Shown piece by piece: positions 45,018 to 54,875 of a stretch of DNA of 64,000 bases (position 1 is its first letter; each line of letters starts with the position of its first letter). Under the pieces are notes generated by a model. It searched no databases. It was not told the origin of the DNA and worked only from the letters and a program-made list of their open reading frames with translations. A program made the translations under genes and the position numbers. This stretch comes from Paenibacillus oryzae. Its GTDB lineage: Bacteria > Bacillota > Bacilli > Paenibacillales > Paenibacillaceae. The stretch is from NCBI RefSeq assembly GCF_001675045.1, contig NZ_LYPA01000032.1, forward strand, positions 62,001 through 126,000. Direction: 5' to 3'.

Positions 45018-45334
45018 AAGTATGTCTCCTTTTCCGGGCTATATAAGTCGAACAAAAAAATGCAGCGGAGATGCCGCCAAGTGAAGCGACTTATACAGAA
45101 AAATGATTGTTGTCTTAATATGTGTAAAAACAACGCTTGTACTCCCGTCATCCGTATGTTGATGTACATAGGCAGTTTTCACCGGGATATGATATAAGTC
45201 ATAATAAATTAATATTTGTATAAGTAATTTATTATAAGTTGGCAGGCAAGTCAATAGGTAAATCGGCGCTTAGCATAGAGAAAAGCCAAGCTGGCCGGAA
45301 TGTTGCGCTGGCATGCTTGGCTTTATCTGCTTCA
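45018..45334. promoter_or_regulatory. Leader/promoter region of ribA and terminator of the amidase gene
   Basis: About 45040-45090 holds a partial family-2 end (TATATAAGTCGAAC and GCGACTTATAC facing each other). About 45185-45240 is AT-rich with repeated ACTTATA / TTATAAGT motifs on the minus strand, a possible operator. The conserved core of an FMN riboswitch was looked for and not seen. Confidence 0.45.
45282..45324 (-). terminator. Terminator of the amidase gene
   Basis: AAAGCCAAGC pairs with GCTTGGCTTT; TTTTCTC on the minus strand. It lies 10 bases past the stop at 45335. Confidence 0.8.
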
Positions 45335-46822
45335 TTATGACGGATCAGATTTCATTATAGGCTTCTTGCGCAGCTTCGTAGCTTGCTCAAAGGAATACGC
45401 TATGGAAATAAGCTTGGCTTCGGCAAAAGCTGTTCCGGCAATAGTAATGCCAAAGGGCTTACCGTTAGCCAAATATCCCGCAGGCACGGCAACACTGGGA
45501 TACCCGGCCCGGGCGCTCAAATCCGAGCCGACATCGGCCGCAAAAAGGATCGCGTCCAGATTATCGCGCTTCAAGGCGTAATCAATACCACTGTCCTGAG
45601 CCTGAAGCAAGTCGGATACAGATTCCATAATATAGTCTTTATTTTTAAGAGCGCCGCTTAAACCCGCCCGGTATTGCAGCATATCTTGACCATAACGGAG
45701 CGCATGCTCCTTATGCTCCTCGTTCCAGGCAATAAGCTCATCCAGAGAATGAACAGGGGCATGAGCCGGAAGCTTCTGCAAATAACGATTAATGCTGTGC
45801 TGAAACTCCAGGTTTAGCTTATTCCACTTCCAAGGCCCGTCAAAAGAAGGAATTTCGATGGACTCGATCACCTCCGCGCCTCCCTGGCGAAGCGTTTCGA
45901 TGGCATCATTAAACAAATTTTCGTCATAGGAGGAAAGCTCACCCTCCGGAGCCTTCCGGAATACTCCTATCCGAGCGCCCCGCAAGCCATCCTTATTCAA
46001 GAAGGTGGTATAGTCCAAGCTATTTCCGTTATTAGCAGGATTGCGCCATGTCGCCGGGTCCTCTTCATCGCGGCCTGTCAGCGCTCCCAATAATACAGCC
46101 GCATCTGTAACCGTCCGGGCCATTGGCCCCGCCGTATCCTGACTATAAGTGAACGGAACAACTCCCGTACGGCTGATCAAACCAACCGTAGGTTTGATGC
46201 CAACGACCGATTGCTGCGTTGCCGGGCTCAAAATAGAACCTGTCGTTTCCGTTCCCACCGCAGCCGCAGCGAAGGTCATTGCAGCCGCTGCAGCCGAACC
46301 CGTGCTGGAGCCGCCTACAAAGAAGTCGCCATAGGGATGACGAACCTGACCGCCCATTGCGCTATATCCCGCCCACATCGTGGAGGACATGCCGTTTGCC
46401 CATTCCGTCAGGTTGGTTTTGCCAAGCAGAACGGCACCCGCTTCCCGAAGTCTTTTGATCAAAAAAGCATCCTCCTGCGCCACATGCCGGGACAGCGCAA
46501 ACGCACCGGCAGTTGTCCGCATTTTATCCCTTGTTTCAATATTATCCTTGACCAGAATCGGAATGCCGTGCAGAAGCCCCCGGCTTCCCTGGCTCTGCCG
46601 TTCCAGATCAAGCGCCTCCGCTATAAAAATAGCGTCGGGATTCACTTCCAGAACCGAATTGATGCAAGGTCCGTCCTGGTCATAACGGGCTATGCGGAGC
46701 AGATAATAAAACACCAGCTCCCGCGAGGTTAAGCTCCCATTCTCCATAGCTTGCTGCAGCTCAAGAATGGTGGCCTCCTCCGGGTCCAGCGAAAGCGTAA
46801 TGAGATGATGCTCTTCATTCAT
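45335..46822 (-). CDS. Amidase-signature-family hydrolase
   Basis: 495 residues. The Ser-cisSer-Lys triad is visible: Lys in [15 protein letters not shown], Ser in [13 protein letters not shown], and nucleophile Ser in [12 protein letters not shown]. No signal peptide. These enzymes hydrolyse amide bonds of varied small substrates; this one resembles the stand-alone amidases of Bacillus rather than GatA, since gatC/gatB are not adjacent. Monocistronic with its own terminator. The natural substrate cannot be told from sequence. Confidence 0.88.
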   Translation of the reverse strand: MNEEHHLITLSLDPEEATILELQQAMENGSLTSRELVFYYLLRIARYDQDGPCINSVLEVNPDAIFIAEALDLERQSQGSRGLLHGIPILVKDNIETRDKMRTTAGAFALSRHVAQEDAFLIKRLREAGAVLLGKTNLTEWANGMSSTMWAGYSAMGGQVRHPYGDFFVGGSSTGSAAAAAMTFAAAAVGTETTGSILSPATQQSVVGIKPTVGLISRTGVVPFTYSQDTAGPMARTVTDAAVLLGALTGRDEEDPATWRNPANNGNSLDYTTFLNKDGLRGARIGVFRKAPEGELSSYDENLFNDAIETLRQGGAEVIESIEIPSFDGPWKWNKLNLEFQHSINRYLQKLPAHAPVHSLDELIAWNEEHKEHALRYGQDMLQYRAGLSGALKNKDYIMESVSDLLQAQDSGIDYALKRDNLDAILFAADVGSDLSARAGYPSVAVPAGYLANGKPFGITIAGTAFAEAKLISIAYSFEQATKLRKKPIMKSDPS

Positions 46823-46980
46823 TGGTTATACCCCCGGCTTTATGGATAATTGGAAAAGCTACCCTGATTTTAATTTGTCTACACGCCCTCTTCCCCTTCC
46901 AATGTGAATTATGATAAGCAAATTCGCGATATTATTAAGGCTGCAGGGGCCTGAATTCGGGCTTCCGAACATCCCGGCAT

Positions 46981-47080
46981 AGAGGACTGGACGGGAAAGG
47001 GTGTCTTGAGGGCGAGCTTTTTTGTCCGCTTTTATCCACTACAGATAGGATCAAAATAAAGCGGACCGGTTTTGCTGAAT
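46981..47080 (-). mobile_element. Truncated family-1 hairpin element (copy 4)
   Basis: Matches copy 2 from GAGGAC(C/T)GGACGGGAAAGG through GTCCGCTTTTATC and AATAAAGCGGAC, then jumps to CCGGTTTTGCTGAAT. One arm and both termini are lost. It lies directly downstream of the Na/Pi symporter gene. Confidence 0.75.
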
Positions 47081-47096
47081 TGCAGATAGTATCGTC

Positions 47097-48710
47097 TTAC
47101 TCTACCTTCAAAACATATTGTGCAATATTTTTGCTATGGTCGCCAACGCGCTCCAGATTGTGGATTATATCCAGAAAAATCGCTCCGCTATTGCCGGTGC
47201 AGGCGTTCTGGTTAAGCCGGTTAATATGGGCCGTTCGATATTCCCTCTCCATCCGGTCCAGCTCCGCCTCGTGAAGAAGCACCTCATCGGCCGCGCTCCG
47301 GTCATGATGCTCAAGCGCATATATCGCCCGCTCCACGGCCCGGTCGGCCAGCTCCAGCATGTCCCTCAGCTGCAGCTCCGCATCCTGTGATATTTCCACT
47401 TTGTTATCCGCGCAATATTGAGTCAGCTCCACGATGTTTTCTGCATGGTCGCCAATCCGTTCAATATCATTTACCGCGTGCATAAGACCGGTCGCCCGCT
47501 CGGACTCCGCCTCCGGCAAGCCGTTTTGGTGAATTTTCACCATATAATCCGTTATTTTTCGTTCAAGCTCATTGACTAATTGCTCCTTCTGCAGAGCCAT
47601 GGCGGCTGATTTTGCATCCCGGCGGAAAAAGTATCCGGTAGCATCCTCAAGCGCTTCCCTTGCATATTTGCCCATGCGCATAATTTCATGCTGGGCCTGT
47701 CCCAGCGCCATAGAAGGCGTAGCCAGCAGCCGGAGATCCAGAAATTTTGGCGCAAACTCCAGCTCTTCCATTTTGCCCGGAACCATTTTGGTCACGATCC
47801 AGGCCAGGAATGGAATAAGCGGGAAGAAAATAATCGTATTGGCTACATTAAAAAAGCCGTGCGCATAAGCGATTTGCATTCGAACGTTAATGTCCGGCCC
47901 AATCCACATCAGCACATTGTAAACCAGAGGCAGCGAAATCATAAAGAGAATAACGCCAAGCACATTGAACATAACATGCACCAATGCCGCGCGTCTGGCT
48001 GCAACGGTGGCGCCAATGGAAGCGATTATAGCCGTAATCGTCGTTCCAAGATTATCGCCGAACAGGATCGGCAAGGAATGGCGGAAGCTGATCATGCCTT
48101 CATCCGCCAGCGTTTGGAGAATGCCGATAGCTGCTGTAGAGCTTTGAATAATAACAGTAAAGATAGTTCCCGCAAGAAGCGCTAATACGGGATATTCCGA
48201 CATGTTTACGATAAAATCCGAAAAAGCGGGCAATTGGCTAAGCGGCTTGAGGCCGCTGCCCATCGTGGATAAACCCAGAAACAGCATGCCGAAGCCAAAT
48301 ACAACCTGACCTATGTACTGTACCTTTTTTCGGCCGATAAAAAAGAGCAAAATAGCTCCAAGGCCGATAATGGGCAGCGAATACGTTTCAATTTTGATCC
48401 CCACGATAAACGCCGTCATCGTTGTCCCGATGTTAGCGCCCATAATGACGCCGATCGCTTGTCTTAACGTCATCAAGCCGGCATTGATTAGCCCGATAGC
48501 CATAACGGTCGTGCCTGTTGACGACTGAATTAAAATGGTAACTCCGATACCAAACAACACACCCAAAAAAGGATTAGACGTATACTTGGCCAGTACATCT
48601 CTCATTTTGTCGCCTGCCGATTTCTGAAGCCCGTCCGACATATATTTGATGCCGAATAAAAAAATGCCGAGTCCTCCTGCAAACTTAAAAATTACATCCT
48701 GCCAATTCAC
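47097..48710 (-). CDS. Na/Pi-cotransporter family protein (NptA-like) with PhoU-like domain
   Basis: 537 residues. The N-terminal ~310 residues hold two inverted symporter repeats, each with a QSST motif (VTILIQSSTGTTVMAIG; FTVIIQSSTAAIGILQT), within 8-9 membrane helices. The C-terminal ~200 residues are PhoU-like helices with VNDIERIGDHAENIVE and IHNLERVGDHSKNIAQ. Predicted to move phosphate with sodium across the membrane, the PhoU part acting as a regulator. It is one of the more conserved genes of the window. Confidence 0.92.
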   Translation of the reverse strand: MNWQDVIFKFAGGLGIFLFGIKYMSDGLQKSAGDKMRDVLAKYTSNPFLGVLFGIGVTILIQSSTGTTVMAIGLINAGLMTLRQAIGVIMGANIGTTMTAFIVGIKIETYSLPIIGLGAILLFFIGRKKVQYIGQVVFGFGMLFLGLSTMGSGLKPLSQLPAFSDFIVNMSEYPVLALLAGTIFTVIIQSSTAAIGILQTLADEGMISFRHSLPILFGDNLGTTITAIIASIGATVAARRAALVHVMFNVLGVILFMISLPLVYNVLMWIGPDINVRMQIAYAHGFFNVANTIIFFPLIPFLAWIVTKMVPGKMEELEFAPKFLDLRLLATPSMALGQAQHEIMRMGKYAREALEDATGYFFRRDAKSAAMALQKEQLVNELERKITDYMVKIHQNGLPEAESERATGLMHAVNDIERIGDHAENIVELTQYCADNKVEISQDAELQLRDMLELADRAVERAIYALEHHDRSAADEVLLHEAELDRMEREYRTAHINRLNQNACTGNSGAIFLDIIHNLERVGDHSKNIAQYVLKVE

Positions 48711-49140
48711 TCATTCTCCCCCTATACCCAAATGATAGGAGCGCCGTAGAAGCGCCTCCCCCATTATAAGTAATTTACAAAACATTAATAAACCCTTTTT
48801 CGACAAAAAGTTAAAAAACCGGCCGTAATGTTGCCGGAGGGAGATATCCCGATTCGGAGCACATACTCCAGCGTCAATGATGCGCTTCGCGATATTTTGC
48901 AATCCAGAACGCTGGGACGAATCGTTGTTAGCCTGATTTAGTTGAGTCCCCGCCCCGAACAAACTAAAAAGCCGCCCTATAGGCGGCTTAATCGGGGCAA
49001 CTTATTAACTGCATACTACTATCTCTTTGCTATCTCAGGCTTACACTTCTTGCTTCCACCAGCATGTGCTGCCAGCTGCCGCTTGCCGCCTCATATTTAC
49101 TGCTAGTCTGCTGCTTTTCTTCCCTGCAGCTTCCGCCTCT
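48711..49140. other. 430-bp intergenic region
   Basis: Contains the YitT terminator (48968-48992) and the leader of the symporter gene. An open minus-strand frame of 83 codons over it has no ribosome binding site and no recognised product, so it is not called a gene. Confidence 0.5.
48968..48992 (-). terminator. Terminator of the YitT-family gene
   Basis: AAGCCGCC-TATA-GGGCGGCTT; TTTTTAG follows on the minus strand. Confidence 0.75.
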
Positions 49141-49980
49141 TTACGTCTTGGAAAGCTCAATAAAGCCTTCCCCGAACACATCGCGCACATCATGAATCGT
49201 AATAAAAGCGTCAACATCCTCTGCCCGCACGATCCTTTTCAGCATGGGAACCTCCTGCTTGCTAATGACGATATACAATATTTCCTTCGGATTTTTTGTA
49301 TAATAGCCATGCCCCGACAGCACGGTTACGCCGCGGTCCATTTTTTCAATGACCTGCTTCGCGATATTGTCCTGCTTGGAGGATATAATCGTAATCGCTT
49401 TTTTGGGATTAAGGCCCTCAATCATAAATTCCATCACCTTCGTGCCAACAAACAGCAGCACGATCGTACACATAAGCCCCTTGGCTCCAATAATGAAAAA
49501 CGAGGAAAACGCCACAATCAGATCAAAAAACAGCAGCGCGTAGCTAATGCTCCAATCCAGATATTTGTTGGCGATCCTCGCCAAAATGACCGTTCCTGCG
49601 GTTGTGCCGCCGACGCGTACAATAAGCCCTATGCCAAGTCCCGCAAAAACACCTGCAAAAATCGTATTGACCCAAAGCTCGTCGGAATTGATGCTCCAGC
49701 TTTCTGTAACATGCAGAAACAGAGAGTTGAACAGCACCGTTATGATCGTATATACCGTTGTCGTTTTATCCAGAAATTTATAACCCACAATGAGCAAAAT
49801 GCCGTTCAGAATCAGGTTCATCAACCCCGGCGACCACTGGAACAAATAATACAAAATAATCGTAATCCCCGTAACCCCGCCTTCGGCCAGATCATTGGGA
49901 ATAACAAACAAATTGACCGCCAAAGCGAAAAAAAACGCGCCAACCATCAAACAAGCTATATCCACTATTCGTTTCTTCAT
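49141..49980 (-). CDS. YitT/YqfU-family membrane protein (DUF161 + DUF2179)
   Basis: 279 residues from the ATG at 49980, chosen because the family typically starts MKKR followed at once by the first helix (IVDIACLMVGAFFFALAVNL). The frame is open 33 codons further and other starts (50043, 49992) cannot be excluded. Five membrane helices with the YitT pattern (LFVIPNDLAEGGVTGITIIL; RVGGTTAGTVILARI), then a cytoplasmic DUF2179 domain (VTVLSGHGYYTKNPKEILYI; FITIHDVRDVFGEGF). Possibly a transporter; the family function is not established. Confidence 0.85.
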   Translation of the reverse strand: MKKRIVDIACLMVGAFFFALAVNLFVIPNDLAEGGVTGITIILYYLFQWSPGLMNLILNGILLIVGYKFLDKTTTVYTIITVLFNSLFLHVTESWSINSDELWVNTIFAGVFAGLGIGLIVRVGGTTAGTVILARIANKYLDWSISYALLFFDLIVAFSSFFIIGAKGLMCTIVLLFVGTKVMEFMIEGLNPKKAITIISSKQDNIAKQVIEKMDRGVTVLSGHGYYTKNPKEILYIVISKQEVPMLKRIVRAEDVDAFITIHDVRDVFGEGFIELSKT

Positions 49981-50167
49981 GCTGCATTCCATCCAATTCT
50001 TCAAAAAAATCAGCTTGCGCACAGAGCGTACCTGTTGTTCCATAACGCAAAAACGTCTCTTCGCGCCCATAGCTGTCAAGTGGTGTTACCTATGCCCCAG
50101 CAATGATTCTAACAGGAGTCGCAAAATTTGTATACAATATATTTTGTTAACGGCTGGAAAACGCAAA

Positions 50168-50200
50168 CAGCCTCGCCCTGAACCCCTCAGAGCGAGACTG
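50168..50200 (-). terminator. Probable terminator of the solute-binding-protein gene
   Basis: On the minus strand CAGTCTCGC pairs with GCGAGGCTG and is followed by TTTGCGTTTTCC. Confidence 0.55.
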
Positions 50201-50209
50201 ACGAAAAGA

Positions 50210-51520
50210 TTACGATGGTTTGGCCGTTCGCCGCTTGGCTGCCGCCTGATCTACAACAAGCTGGATTTCCCGGAGCGTGGAGTCAAGACTTTGTCCGCCT
50301 AAATAGCGGTTTACCGCTTCCTGGATTTGCGTTTGCAGCGTTTCCGTTGAAACCGTATGCGGCCAATATAGCACCGCATCTTCTCTTGTGACGGCGGCCG
50401 CAATCTGTGCCGCCACGGGATTGTCTACGCTTGCCGTCACGATGGAGGGAACAGCCAAAGCGCCGGCCGCGAGCTTTTCCTGTGTGGACTTCCCCGTCAT
50501 AAAAGCAACAAACTTTTTGGCCTCCTCGGGATATTTCGTCATGGAGTTAATGACTCGGTAGGTGCCGACGTTAATGTTGGGAACCGTCTTCTCCCGCCCG
50601 GGAACCATCATAAAGCGGATGTCATTACGGGGATTGCGCTCCTGAATGCTGGGGATGTCCCACGTTCCCGTAATGATCATTGCTGCTTTTCTTTCGCCAA
50701 TCAAGTCCTTGGCTTGCTCATGCTTCAGGCTTTGCCAGTCCGGGGGAACGTAGCCCCGGTCTATTATTTCCTTATGCATCCCGATCGCTTCCACAAAGAT
50801 AGGATCGGTGATTTTGATCTCTCCCGACTCCAGCTTGCGGGTCCATTCCTGATCCGCGCCATTGTTGGACATAATCGAACCCCAGAAAAACTGGGCGGTT
50901 GACCACTCCGCATCCATGGCGATAGGAATGATTCCTTCCTCCTTAAGCCTTTCGCAAACCTGCAGCAGCTCATCCCATGTTTCCGGGACCTCCAGCTCAA
51001 ACCTGTCGAACAGCACCTTGTTGTAGAGCAGCCCGTCGCTATGCATAACCTCCGGCGCGCCATACACCTTGTTGTCGATGGTGACAGGCTTTAAGGAATT
51101 AGGAAAAAAATCGTCCAGAAACTCCGAAAGCGTAAGGTCCAGATAAATGTCGCTGCGGAGCGCCCGGAATTCCTCGAACAAGCTGGGAGACCATGTATCG
51201 AACACATCCATCTGCTCGCCGCCAAGCAGCCGGATTTTGATACCCGCTGTATAGTTGTTATTTTGGATAAAATCCGTTTCAATCTTGATGGAAGGATTCT
51301 GCTCCTCAAACTCCCTGATTGCATCATAATAAACCTTGCCCGCCTGAGCCGTATCCAGCAAATAGCTGGAATATCGCAGCGTGATTTGCTCGCCGGACGT
51401 CTCGTCGTCACCGTTATTAATCATGGATGTGTTCAAATTGCCGCCCGTGCTTTTACATGCGGGCAGCAGCACGATCAGCAGCATGATGCCAATAAATTGT
51501 CTCCAGCTTTTTTTGACCAT
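50210..51520 (-). CDS. Extracellular solute-binding lipoprotein (family 1), without adjacent permeases
   Basis: 436 residues from the ATG at 51520 (AAAGGGG upstream; the ATG at 51544 has no site). Lipoprotein signal with lipobox LLPAC. Mature family-1 sugar-binding protein (ITLRYSSYLLDTAQAGKVYY; AAMIITGTWDIPSIQERNPR). It follows the GH36 gene on the same strand but a family-2 repeat separates them and its own permeases are missing. It may be an alternative binding protein for the permeases at 54031-55787 or for a distant system. The ligand is presumably an alpha-galactoside, inferred from position only. Confidence 0.85.
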   Translation of the reverse strand: MVKKSWRQFIGIMLLIVLLPACKSTGGNLNTSMINNGDDETSGEQITLRYSSYLLDTAQAGKVYYDAIREFEEQNPSIKIETDFIQNNNYTAGIKIRLLGGEQMDVFDTWSPSLFEEFRALRSDIYLDLTLSEFLDDFFPNSLKPVTIDNKVYGAPEVMHSDGLLYNKVLFDRFELEVPETWDELLQVCERLKEEGIIPIAMDAEWSTAQFFWGSIMSNNGADQEWTRKLESGEIKITDPIFVEAIGMHKEIIDRGYVPPDWQSLKHEQAKDLIGERKAAMIITGTWDIPSIQERNPRNDIRFMMVPGREKTVPNINVGTYRVINSMTKYPEEAKKFVAFMTGKSTQEKLAAGALAVPSIVTASVDNPVAAQIAAAVTREDAVLYWPHTVSTETLQTQIQEAVNRYLGGQSLDSTLREIQLVVDQAAAKRRTAKPS

Positions 51521-51549
51521 GATGCCCAAAACCCCTTTGGTCATCTTTT

Positions 51550-51737
51550 TTTAAGTTGAACAAAAGAATTTTGGCAGGAGGGCCGCCATGTGAAAGGTTC
51601 TTCCGATCGTAGTTGTTCCCGGATTTCCTTAAATAATAGGAGTTAATGGTGAAATCCGGGAACACAAACGAGCGCTTCGCTTCTCCAGAACCATTCACAC
51701 TCTGGCCTGTTGCTTATTTCGATTGTTCAACTTATAT
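51550..51737 (-). repeat. Family-2 dispersed repeat
   Basis: About 188 bp, with ends AAGTTGAACAAAAG and TTGTTCAACTTATAT. The interior includes a perfect 14-bp inverted repeat, TGTTCCCGGATTTC and GAAATCCGGGAACA. It fills the gap between GH36 and the following solute-binding-protein gene. Confidence 0.8.
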
Positions 51738-51741
51738 CATT

Positions 51742-53952
51742 TCATACGCGTTCCATATAATAGAGCGCGGATGCAAAGTCGCCTGTGCCGTTGCACAGCT
51801 CTTCCTTGCGGATTACAATCCCCGCGTTCATCAGCTCATCGCCGTAATGGACCCGGCTGGAATCATCGTTGATTCTGTAGCTAAAGTCGCTCTCCAGACC
51901 GGCAAGCTTCATTCGCTTCCAGCCTTCATTAACCCCGTTAAGTACCCGATAATACCCGGCAAGAGCTTCCGTTTTGTCCTCCGATACGACAATCCAGCCC
52001 GTAACATTGCCGCTAAATGGACTTAACAGCCGATAGAAAACACCCTTCTGGATAAGCTCCCGATGCCGCTTTGCAAAGGTGATTTGCCGCCTTACCGTCT
52101 CTCGTTCGTCATCGGTGAGATGGTTCAGGTCCAGCTCATAGCCAAAGGCGCCAAAACAAGCCACATTTGCCCTTGTTTCAATCGGCGTTATCCGTCCAAG
52201 CTGCTGATTCGGAACCTCGGATACATGAGCCCCCATGCTGCTCAGCGGGTACACAAAGGAGGTGCCATACTGAATCTTCAAGCGCTCCACCGCATCCGTA
52301 TTATCGCTTGTCCACGTCTGCGGAGCGTAATAGAGAATGCCGGGATCAAATCTTGCGCCGCCGCTAGAGCAGGATTCAAACAATATATGCGGAAATTCCG
52401 ACGTCAAGCGTTCATATAAATCATACACCCCAAGGATGTATTTATGGAAGACCTTTCCTTGTCCGCCAGATCCCGCTGTGGCGGAATAACATTCCGTAAT
52501 GTACCGGTTCATATCCCATTTAACATAGCTGATGGACGCTCCCCGAAGAATGGAGGACATTTGCCGATAAATTTCATCCACTACCTCGCGGCGGGAGAAA
52601 TCCAGCACATATTGATTTCGGGACGGTGAGGCGGAACGCCCCGGCGTCTCAATGATCCAATCGGGATGAGCTCTGTACAGATCACTGTCCTTGTTGACCA
52701 TCTCCGGCTCGAACCAGAGGCCAAACTTCATGCCCAAAGCTTCAATTTTGCTCGCCAGTCCATCTATGCCGTCCGGCAGCTTCTCCGGGTTGACGCTGCT
52801 CCAATCGCCAAGTCCGGCAGCATCATTGTTGCGGGCTCCGAACCAGCCGTCATCCAGAACAAACAGCTCGATGCCCAGCTCCTTCGCCGTCCGGGCGATG
52901 CCCAATATTTTGGATTCGTCAAAATGGAACGAGGTCGCCTCCCAATTGTTTATGAGAATCGGCCTGACGGAATCTCTCCATTGCCCTCTCGCCAGTCTTG
53001 TACGGTAGAGCTGGTGAAAGGTTTGACTCATGCCGTTTAGTCCCGCGTCGGAATACACGATCACCGCCTCCGGCGTTTGAAAGCTTTCGCCGGGAGCCAT
53101 CGGCCACTGGAAGCCGTCGGGATGGATGCCCATCAGCACCCTCGTAGCATGATGCGTATCCACCTCGGCTTGCGCCAGGAAGTTTCCGCTGTATACAAAG
53201 CTGAACCCGTACACCTCTCCCGCATGCTCGTCTGCGGAAGGGCGCTTCAGCGCCAGAAAAGGATTATGCTCTGCGCTGCTCGCTCCCCGAAGACTATAAA
53301 TTCCTTGCACCCCTTGCTTCAGCCCGCCAACAACAACATGCCGCTCCCGGCTCCACGCTCCGGCGAGATTCACCATCTCGAAGTCATCGTCGGGAAGGTC
53401 GACGCACAGGCTGAGCGCGCGCGTCAATACCAGCTCATGGCTTCCGCGATTAATAAAACGCACGTGTCGCGTCAGCACGGGACTGTCCCGGTAAATGCTA
53501 TAGCTCAGAATCAGCTCCGCGTCGATTACTTCATCGTATAGCGTTATTTCCAGCGTTTCCGCCTCTTGGGGCTGCTCCGTATATGTCGCCGGCAGCCCTT
53601 CAAGCTTTCTTTTGCCAAGGAAGATATCATGGGACTTATATTGAAAGCAGGTAATACGGCTTCCGTTTTCTTGCAGAATCTCAAACGCCGGATAACGGAA
53701 ATCGGTCGTTCCGTAGGAGGGATATTCCTGCTTCGTATGCTGCAGCGAAAGCTCGTAGTCGTTTTCGAACACATAAGCGGCAAGCGAACGCAGCTCTCCC
53801 TGCAGAAGATGCCGGAACGTCTCCCGCTCCTTCACCCTTTTGCCAAAATAGAGATTGCCAAGCTGCCCATTGCGCAAAATGCCGATTACATAGCTGATGT
53901 CATCATTAAACAGATGAAATTCTCCAGAGGCTTCGTTAAATCGTATCGTCAT
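51742..53952 (-). CDS. GH36 alpha-galactosidase
   Basis: 736 residues, normal for bacterial GH36, no signal peptide: intracellular. Beta-sandwich N-terminal domain ~1-330, TIM barrel ~330-640 and a C-terminal beta domain. Nucleophile Asp in YVKWDMNRYI (~479), acid/base Asp in WTSDNTDAVER (~549), substrate loops FVLDDGWFGARN and LFESCSSGGARFD. It releases terminal alpha-1,6-galactose from melibiose, raffinose-type sugars or galactomannan fragments. GAGGAG precedes the ATG. It follows the two permease genes with a gap of 78 bp and should be in the same operon. Confidence 0.95.
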   Translation of the reverse strand: MTIRFNEASGEFHLFNDDISYVIGILRNGQLGNLYFGKRVKERETFRHLLQGELRSLAAYVFENDYELSLQHTKQEYPSYGTTDFRYPAFEILQENGSRITCFQYKSHDIFLGKRKLEGLPATYTEQPQEAETLEITLYDEVIDAELILSYSIYRDSPVLTRHVRFINRGSHELVLTRALSLCVDLPDDDFEMVNLAGAWSRERHVVVGGLKQGVQGIYSLRGASSAEHNPFLALKRPSADEHAGEVYGFSFVYSGNFLAQAEVDTHHATRVLMGIHPDGFQWPMAPGESFQTPEAVIVYSDAGLNGMSQTFHQLYRTRLARGQWRDSVRPILINNWEATSFHFDESKILGIARTAKELGIELFVLDDGWFGARNNDAAGLGDWSSVNPEKLPDGIDGLASKIEALGMKFGLWFEPEMVNKDSDLYRAHPDWIIETPGRSASPSRNQYVLDFSRREVVDEIYRQMSSILRGASISYVKWDMNRYITECYSATAGSGGQGKVFHKYILGVYDLYERLTSEFPHILFESCSSGGARFDPGILYYAPQTWTSDNTDAVERLKIQYGTSFVYPLSSMGAHVSEVPNQQLGRITPIETRANVACFGAFGYELDLNHLTDDERETVRRQITFAKRHRELIQKGVFYRLLSPFSGNVTGWIVVSEDKTEALAGYYRVLNGVNEGWKRMKLAGLESDFSYRINDDSSRVHYGDELMNAGIVIRKEELCNGTGDFASALYYMERV

Positions 53953-54030
53953 TCCATAATCTCCTCTTTTAGCGAAATGATCTCCCTTGTCCGCGCCTTA
54001 ATACCGCTGGCGAATGCTTCCCATTACTGA

Positions 54031-54870
54031 TTACAGCTTGCCGCCGCTTGTGGCGACCCCTTCAATAAATTGCTTCTGGAAGATGATATACAGCACCAGC
54101 ATAGGCGCAATCGCCAATACGGAAGCCGCCATCAGCTCGGGATAATCGACCGAATAGGCTCCCTGAATCTTGGCCAGCGCCGACGATAAGGTGGCCGCAT
54201 TGGAATTGGTATTCACGATCATCGGCCACATCAGGTCCTTAAAGGCGAACAATGCGGTGAAAATACCAAGCGCCACCATGCCGGAGCGAACGAGCGGAAG
54301 CATAATCCGGACAAACGTTTGTCCGATGTTGCAGCCGTCGAGCTTTGCCGCCTCCTCCAGCTCCTTCGGCAAGCCCATAAAAAACTGGCGAAGAAGAAAG
54401 GTGCCAAATGCGCTTACGAGGCCGGGGAACAGCAAGGCAAAAATCGTATTTCGCATGCCAAGCGAATCCACCATCAAATATTGCGGAATGATGAAAATTT
54501 GGGTCGGCACCATCATCTGGAACAGCACCAGTCCAAAAAAGAAGTTGCGGCCCGGAAATTTCAGGCGGGCAAACGCATAAGCCGCCATCGCGCTAAACAC
54601 GATGGAGCAAGCGATTCTCAAAAACACCATAGCGAACGTATTCCAGTACAGCCTGAAAAAGTTGTTTTGCTGAAGCACCTCGACATAATTTTCCCACTTC
54701 CAGACCGAAGGAAAAAACACAAACGGATTCATAGAGGTGGATTCCGTTACCGTTTTGAAGGAAGTCAGCAGCATCCAGCCAAAAGGCAAAATCATAAGCG
54801 CAGCTCCGGTAAAAAGCAATAGATGAACAAACAAGCGGGTAAGCCGTTTTTGTTGTGCCACAGGATTCAA
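54031..54870 (-). CDS. Carbohydrate ABC transporter permease, MalG type
   Basis: 279 residues, six membrane helices from ~17-37. EAA loop visible in LEEAAKLDGCNIGQTFVRIM followed by LPL. It ends the transporter part of the alpha-galactoside operon and starts 5 bp after the partner permease. CUT1-class importer of oligosaccharides; the ATPase gene is not present. Confidence 0.93.
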   Translation of the reverse strand: MNPVAQQKRLTRLFVHLLLFTGAALMILPFGWMLLTSFKTVTESTSMNPFVFFPSVWKWENYVEVLQQNNFFRLYWNTFAMVFLRIACSIVFSAMAAYAFARLKFPGRNFFFGLVLFQMMVPTQIFIIPQYLMVDSLGMRNTIFALLFPGLVSAFGTFLLRQFFMGLPKELEEAAKLDGCNIGQTFVRIMLPLVRSGMVALGIFTALFAFKDLMWPMIVNTNSNAATLSSALAKIQGAYSVDYPELMAASVLAIAPMLVLYIIFQKQFIEGVATSGGKL

Positions 54871-54875
54871 CCTCC

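Noticed and set aside
45018..45334. FMN riboswitch upstream of ribA
   Set aside because: The conserved core segments of the element could not be found; only AT-rich repeats and a partial family-2 end are present.
48711..48962. 83-codon minus-strand frame before the Na/Pi symporter gene
   Set aside because: No ribosome binding site, no recognisable family, and it overlaps the expected leader; treated as untranslated.
49027..50106. 359-codon plus-strand frame
   Set aside because: Antisense to the YitT-family gene; composition and lack of a start site mark it as a shadow.
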